A stretch of 64,000 nt of DNA from NCBI RefSeq assembly GCF_012489685.1, contig NC_080046.1:39023176-39087175 (forward strand), in the 5' to 3' direction. The stretch is from Lotus japonicus (lineage: Eukaryota; Streptophyta; Magnoliopsida; Fabales; Fabaceae). How positions within the stretch are numbered: position 1 is the stretch's first letter; the number at the start of each line of letters is the position of its first letter. Both the position numbers and the translations under genes were made by a program. This document shows positions 57,540 through 64,000 of the stretch, piece after piece. The notes beneath the pieces are model-generated. The model was not told the DNA's origin. It searched no databases and saw only the letters and a list, made by a program, of their open reading frames with translations.

Positions 57540-58766
57540 TGTAAGATCAAGTTTTGATCTAGTAGTACAACTCTATGTTTTGATGATTACAAGTTAACCT
57601 TTTGATATGAACAATTGTGGTACTCTAACGTGTTTTTCTGAGTGTGCTATTTACAGGCTCTGACCTCAACTCAATCTCACACAAATCAGAAGCACTGTGT
57701 ATAAAGGGTAACCCAAGCAACGCTTTCGCATTCACCATGTTCAGTATGAACAGTGGAAAAGCTTCAGAAGTTCTGAAGCTATACAAACTCTGATGTGGAC
57801 TCAGTCGCTAGAAGCTCTGAAGATCCAGAAGTTCTGATAACCAAGAAACACTGAAGGTTCAGATGTTCTGATGGTGTAGAAGACTCTGAAGATCCAGAAG
57901 CTGAATAGTGGAAACTCTGAAGTCCAGAAGCAAGAAACTCTGAAGGCCATGTTCTTCCCTCTGAGTTCAGAATCAGAAGATACAATGGTCAGAGGATCTG
58001 TGCTTTCCCTCTGACTCTGATCAACCGGCTTCACAAGTTCCAATATGAAGTATTCCCCTGATCAGAAGTCTCCTAGGTTAAAAGGTCAAGTCGCTATCCA
58101 AGTACAAAAGCAAGTGTACCTTCCTGACGACCTACCTAACGTTCTCAGCCACAGCAGAAGCTGGATTTTCCAGAACTGCCCTCCAACGGTAGCATTTCCC
58201 ATGCAACGCTCAACCCTAATCCTTGGAGTATATATAGAGGCTGAAGATTGAAAGAAGCGGCTAGAAGAAAAGAAACTAAGAAGAAGCAATACATACGCGC
58301 AAGACATATTCAAAATATTCTAAGCTTTCTTTCATCTGAAATTCATTGTGTTTACTATTAGCTTTTTAGAAGCAAATCTCTTGTAAACAATTCTTTGATA
58401 AACAGTTTGTTTAGTTCCTTTAGGAGATCAAGGTTGATCGGATCCTAGAGAAGACTAAGAGAGTGAATCTTAGTGTGAGCTAAGTCAGTGTAATTGTTAG
58501 TCACTTGTAGGTTTCAAGTGCAGTTGTAACTCTTACCTGATTAGTGGATTGCCTTCATTCTAAGAAGGAAGAAATCACCTTAACGGGTGGACTGGAGTAG
58601 CTTGAGTGATTTATCAAGTGAACCAGGATAAAATCCTTGTGTGCTTTTCTATCTCTTATCTTTAGCACTTAAGTTCTCGAAAGATTTGTCAAAATCTTTA
58701 AGGTGGAAGTTTTGTTCTGAAAACGTTATTCAAACCCCCCCCTTTCTACCCTTTTTCATACCTTCA
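57540..58766 (+). repeat. SV-3 3' LTR (1,227 bp)
   Basis: Near-identical to 46652-47877; TATA box at 58229-58236. It is followed directly by the Tekay LTR from its ninth base. Confidence 0.95.
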
Positions 58767-61700
58767 CTGGATTTGCATAACTAGTTACTTTTCCGACTCA
58801 CGCGTAGAATCAGTGTAAGCGTGACAGGAGTTTGCTGTTCGAGAAAGATTAATGAAGAAGAAAGTTCAGGAATTGCTTGAGGAATGTTTCGTAGTTATTT
58901 TGGGAGTTAGTGCGAGTCGTCTGCACACCTGCCTTATGGCGAGAGTGTCCAGAATAGGCTAATTCTGCTCTTAAGGCAACGTTTAAGTGAGATTTCAAAT
59001 TCTTGGGAAAATAAGAAGTTCTCTTTATTTTTCCTTCGACCAGTGTTTCATTTCGGAACCCTGGACTGTACGCACGATAGTATTCACCTCTCGGAAGTCC
59101 GACGACGCTTATTTCTTTGCTTCAAAACCCTAGATTCAATCACTGAATGAAGGCTTTTTCTATTCGGAGCTTTTAACGAAGTTTCCGTCCGCGCTGCCAG
59201 ATTTGTTTCGATGTTTCCAATCTTTCTTTAGAACGAAGTTTTGTCGTCTGACCTTCACAGCAAAAAGTAGTTTTTCGGGACAGATTAACTTAACACCGCT
59301 TTTGGGATTTTAGAGATCGTTTTTCCCTAATTATAGAGATTTGTTTTGAGTTCTGGAATTCAGTCGCCAGAATCTCTCTTAGAATTCACTGATGAACGTG
59401 CTGCAAAAATCGGAATCGCGAAATATTCATTTTCCCGCGATTTCACCTTCCTATAAATAGTTGAAAAATTCAAAATATCTCTCATTATTCCCATTGTTGG
59501 CCGCGAGTTTGAGGAGAGAAAAGGGAGAAGAGATTTTCGCCGAAACTTGACCGATCTTCGCGCAGTTCGTTCCTACTACAAGGTATCGAGGTAACTAGCT
59601 TAATTCTTCCCTCTGATCATCGTTTCTACTGCGTTTCTTTAGTCGTTTCTGTGCTCAAAGTATCGAGCTTTTCGTAAAACTATCCGTTTTTCTTGATTTT
59701 TCGCTTGGGGTATCTTCTGTACGTGCCCAAGAGCCTAGAACACTCTCCGATACTCGCCGATTTTGATCGAGTTGTCAGGATCTGAAAAACTGATTCAAAA
59801 ACCCTTTTGCGCACATTTCGAAACTTTAATGTCGAAAAGTCGCAATCCGACTTCGTGCCTTTAGGATTAGTTGTTACAAATGTCGTTAGGAACATCGTTG
59901 TCAAATTTGTTTTCCGAAGTTTTAACTTTGAGGTTTTGAGCTTTTATTTTGGACCAAAACGCCCCTGAATAGCCGTATTTCGATCCGATCGTCCGAAAAT
60001 TTTTCCGACAGTTTCTTTGCCTTAGTTTTACCCTAAAACTACCTTGTAATCAGATTAGATCGAAGAAAAAGAGCCGGAGCTCTTTTCTCTTTATGGCCGA
60101 GAGCTTAGTCAAGGGGGGGGGGGAGTTTTTCGTTTTCGAAAACTTGTCTTTTCGTACCCGATTGTTGTATTCTGAAGCTTTAATGCTTTGTCTATCGATA
60201 ATGAGTTGTATTGTGACCGAGCTAATCGATTTTGTTTGGACTTCTGCTTTGTTTTCTCCGAGGTTCAGTTGATGGAACTTTGGGTTTTTCAGAGCATTTG
60301 TGTGAAGAGAACTTAGACCACGAGGCTGGAGCAACTCGAGGTTAGGGCAACTTACCTATTAGCTAAGATTGCATGATAGGCGTCGATAGATTCGACTTAT
60401 GCTGTACTTTGATATTGATTATGATGATGAATTAATGTTATGATGTTTTTCCATAACTTATGATATTGAGATGTTATTGAATTGTGCGTTCTGACGCAAC
60501 TTCGGAGTGGGGAATCATTGAACTGGTTATCTTTGATATTTCGGGTTGGGGAAACAACCCTAGGCAAGTTCAAACAGGAGGTTTGAGTCTTAGCCGTTCG
60601 TTGGTATACTTAGACTTTCCCCGGGAATTTCTTTTGGTGAGTTTTTGGAAAACTTAGAATGAATAGAATTTGTGAAAACTAGAGACTTTGGGAAACTTAG
60701 ATTTCGAGAAATAAACTCATAACTTGACTAATTCAATTCGAAACATTTTTATTAACGAATAAACGTAGGAACTAAAGGGGAAAATAATTGCGAAAGACGG
60801 GGAAAAGTCGACTTTTGTTGTGGGTTTTGGAGAATTGCTGGACACCAGGGGGGTGAGCCACGGTTATTATTGAAAGTCACCGAGTACTTTAGTACTCTTG
60901 TTGTTGGAGTTGTGTTGTATTGACCGACACTAAACTCTTGGGTTTTGAGATTGGGTTTTGAGCTAAACACTTGCGTTGGGAGGACGATTCGATGTTTGGC
61001 TAACCATATTGCATCATGCATCATTCGGTGAAGAACGGGAATGCTTCACCAATAGTGAAGAACGGGAATGCTTCACTAGTGAAGAACGGGAATGCTTCAC
61101 GAAGGTTGGGGATTGCCTTCATCGAAGAACACCTGGGTGTATCTTCGGCATAGCGGGCAGAGTGGCACGACCATTGATGGTTGGGGCTGATCCGACTATG
61201 CATGGGTTTGTAAGCGACACCCGAGCGGAAATGGTTAAACACTAGGCCGGTGTTAGGACTGACTCGATGGTGCCCATCCCACTTGAACTATCCGGATCAT
61301 ATTGATTGCATTTCACACATGCATTCACTCTGACTGGGATTGTATGCTATTTGATTTATTGAAGCATTGTTAGAGCCAATAACATGCTAGGATTATTTAT
61401 ATATATATATATATATATATATCAACATATATATCTATACCCCATATCACATGTTGAGTGTATAATTACTTTATTCCGTGAGTTGACCCTAGCGCTTTGG
61501 CTTTGGTTTCATGTTTGTGTTTGGGCGGTCGGTCTGCTGCCAGATGTCGATGGCGGACTGGTTTTCGGTGGTCTCTCCCTCGGGGGGGATCAGGTATGAG
61601 TTGGTGGACCGTCATGCCCCCACCGCTTGGGTGATCGATGTTGCGGGTCATCGAGCGACGTACCGGGGAAGGGTCATGGAGGACCGGACAGACGAGCGTG

Positions 61701-62204
61701 GACGATTGACGAGGGAGAGGAGGAGGAGCTATGAGCGGTACTGGGAGGGTAGGTTAGGCAGCGTCATTTTTTTGTGTAGAGCTCTGGTTCGTTTTACTTT
61801 GGGACAGGGTAGGTTCCCGATGTGTGGCTTTTTGTGTGGTTCTTTTGATGAGGAATCACAGAGAGTCTGTCGGATTATAGGGGTCTTTTGTTCAGGCCAT
61901 TTTGGAGCCGACTTTCTCTTGGATGACTGTACTTTTGATACTTTTACTTACATTACTGGTTCTGTACATATTTGCCTACGGGCACACTACTTTGAGGTCA
62001 CTGCGAGTGCGCGTGACGTTGATGTGCAGCTGAGGCTGTACCGGTATATGATGTATATCGGTTAGTTTAGATGCTGGGTTATGTTCTTTTTTCTATCGCT
62101 TTATTTTTTTAAAGGAATCAACCGAAACGAAAAAAAATTACCTGTTTTCCGCGCAAAGTTTATTTTTAGTTACTAAAGTGACACCCGGAAATCGGGGTGT
62201 TACA
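58767..62204 (+). repeat. Tekay LTR, second subfamily, lacking its first 8 bp
   Basis: Aligns with 41255-44708 at roughly 98-99% by eye. The first 8 bp (TGTAAGAC) are replaced by the SV-3 LTR end. TATA box at 59452-59459. It has three GTGAAG-n10-CTTCAC units (61028-61100) against four in the other copy, and a longer (TA)n run near 61400. After GGGGTGTTACA at 62204 comes mid-pol sequence with no primer binding site. Confidence 0.9.
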
Positions 62205-64000
62205 GGAAACAGGGCCGATTTTGATTGCACCATATCGTATGGCACCTGCGGAGTTAGTGAAATTGAAGTCTCAACTAGAGGATCTTTTGTCGAAGGGATT
62301 TATCCGACCAAGCGTTTCACCTTGGGGAGCGCCAGTCTTATTGGTGAAGAAGAAGGATGGAAGATCTAGATTATGTGTCGACTACCGACAGCTAAACAAA
62401 GTAACCGTCAAGAATAGGTATCCGTTACCTAGAATTGATGATTTGATGGATCAACTTCGAGGAGCTGCGATATTCTCAAAGATAGACCTGAAGTCGGGTT
62501 ACCATCAGATCAGAGTAAAGACTGAGGATATCTAGAAGACGGCATTCAGTACTCGTTACGAACACTATGAATATTTGGTAATGCCATTTGGTGTGACAAA
62601 TGCGCCTGCTATATTCATGGACTACATGAACAGGACTTTCCATACATTCTTAGATCGATTCGTCGTGGTGTTTATCAACGACATTCTAATTTACTCGAAG
62701 AATGCTAAGGATCATGAGGAGCACTTGCGTCACGTTTTACAAGTGCTGGGGGAGAAGGAATTGTACGCTAACCCTTCCAAGTGCGAATTTTGGCTCGAAG
62801 AAGTCAAATTCTTAGGCCACGTGATCTCTAAAGAGGGTATAGTTATGGACCCAGCAAAGGTAGAGATCGTGTTGGCATGGGAACGGCCAAGGACTGTGAC
62901 TGAAATCAGGAGTTTTATCGGTTTGGCGGGATATTATCGTCGTTTCATCGAGAACTTCGCCAAGATTGTTGGACCCTTGACTCAACTTACGAGGAAGGAT
63001 CAACCTTTTGCATGGACCGAAGCGTGCGAAACTAGCTTTCAGACGATGAAGGAACGTTTGACGACGTCACCTGTACTCGTCCTACCACAACCAGAGGAAC
63101 CGTATGAGGTGTATTGTTATGCTTTGCATCAAGGTTTGGGATGTGTGCTGATGCAACATCGGAAAGTAGTGGCTTATGCCTCACGACAACTGAAGGTTCA
63201 CGAGAAGAATTATCCGACTCATGACTTAGAGCTAGCTGCCATTGTATTTTCACTGAAAATCTGGAGACATTACTTATATGGATGCACTTTTACCATATTC
63301 AGTGATCATAAGATTTTAAAGTACTTGTTTGAGCAGAAGGAGCTGAACATGAGACAACGACGATGGATGGAATTTCTCAAGGATTATGAGTTTACCCTAC
63401 AGTATCATCCTGGGAAGGCTAATGTTGTTGCTGATGCCTTGAGCAGGAAGATGCACATCTCGTCAATGATGGTTAAAGAGCTGCAACTGCTGGAATAATT
63501 TCAATATTTATGCTTAGATGTGAGATTGTCCGAGGGAGAACTGTAGTTCGGAATGATCAGAATTGCCAATGGATTGATGGAAGAAATCTGAGACCAACAG
63601 TTACAAGATGAATTTCTACTCGGGAAAAGAAATTTGGTAATTCAGGGTAAGGACCCAGAATTCAAGATAGGAAGTGACAATATCCTACGGTGTAAGGATA
63701 GAGTTTGCGTACCTAACAACCCTGACTTGAGGAGGTTGATTATGGATGAAGGTCACAAGAGCAAGTTGAGCATTCATCCTGGAATGAAAAAGATGTACCA
63801 AGACATGAAGATGAATTTTTGGTGGCCAGGAATGAAAAGACAAGTGGCTGAGTATGTAGCTGCGTGTTTAACCTGTCAGAAAGCTAAGGTAGAACATCAG
63901 AAATCTTCAGGTATGGTATAAAGCTTGGATGTACCAGAATGGAAATGGGATAGCATATCGATGGATTTTGTCGTGGCTTTGCCAAGAACTCAGAAGGGAT
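62205..64000 (+). pseudogene. TK-3 pol fragment (RT, RNase H, integrase start), decayed
   Basis: Begins abruptly inside pol at the N-terminal edge of reverse transcriptase ([19 protein letters not shown]) and runs off the window in the integrase core. Stops: TAG 62533-62535, TAA after LQLLE (about 63496), TAG near 63544, TGA near 63588 and TAA near 63919. The RT motif normally FIDD reads FINDILIYS, and the RNase H motif normally beginning CD reads CYALHQGLG, so catalytic aspartates of both enzymes are lost. The adjacent LTR joins it without gag or protease. Closely related to the TK-1 pol. Confidence 0.88.

Larger units (their letters stand above)
46652..58766 (+). mobile_element. SV-3: complete, young Sirevirus with env-like gene (12.1 kb)
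   Basis: LTR (46652-47877), primer binding site (47880-47891), gag, pol, env-like gene, antisense ORF, polypurine run, LTR (57540-58766). All long frames are open. By eye the LTRs differ by two substitutions (near 47188/58073 and 47862/58751) and one C in a C-run, which implies very recent origin. There is no matching 5-bp duplication: the left flank is another copy of the element's own 3' end and the right flank is a Tekay LTR. Lineage: copia pol, an extra long third ORF and multiple purine runs, as in SIRE1-type elements. Confidence 0.93.

Overview
The window is nuclear DNA of a higher plant, most likely a eudicot and plausibly a legume (the species is inference). Evidence: Sirevirus (Ty1/copia) elements with an env-like gene, Tekay/Del chromoviruses (Ty3/gypsy) with 3.5-4.1 kb LTRs, a SIAMESE-related CDK inhibitor, a plant RRM gene with a GT-AG intron, and many MITEs and SINEs. 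Only two host genes are supported; nearly everything else is transposable-element sequence.

Layout. 1-7022: two Sireviruses. SV-1 (plus strand, 3' half only) is nested in the 3' LTR of SV-2 (minus strand), a non-autonomous derivative that kept gag but lost most of pol and the env-like gene. SV-2 in turn sits in the left arm of a 1.3 kb inverted-repeat (Pack-MULE-like) element (7023-8287). 8339-12641: a SINE with a perfect 12-bp target duplication, then an hnRNP-F/H-type RNA-binding protein gene whose first coding exon is only 14 nt and whose 2.86 kb intron holds a decayed LINE. 12642-29496: AT-rich intergenic DNA with an organellar group II intron fragment, a TRIM, MITEs of the Stowaway, hAT, Mutator and TTA-duplication types, SINE remnants, an RNase H-like retroelement remnant and the intronless SMR gene (24198-24629).

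29497-45443: a nest of Tekay elements. A 4.1 kb plus-strand LTR is interrupted by a 4.0 kb minus-strand solo LTR of a related subfamily and is followed by a gag-protease remnant fused by deletion to RNase H-integrase-chromodomain. Next come a 3.46 kb LTR of a different subfamily and a second, truncated gag. 45444-58766: SV-3, a nearly pristine Sirevirus (LTR 46652-47877, gag, pol, env-like gene, antisense ORF, LTR 57540-58766). It is preceded by an almost identical extra copy of its own 3' end, so three 3' modules share two LTRs. 58767-64000: a second copy of the 3.46 kb Tekay LTR lacking its first 8 bp, joined directly to a decayed Tekay RT-RNase H-integrase.

Most notable points. (1) All three Sirevirus 3' regions carry an antisense 130-codon coiled-coil ORF with its own antisense TATA box and, in two copies, a nearby AATAAA. 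(2) Tekay LTR subfamilies share one short perfect hairpin, while different hairpin-bearing sequences have been amplified in the same part of the LTR. (3) A possible LTR-embedded reading frame recurs across Tekay subfamilies. (4) The SV-3 block has a duplicated, LTR-sharing structure without a target-site duplication. All comparisons were made by eye.
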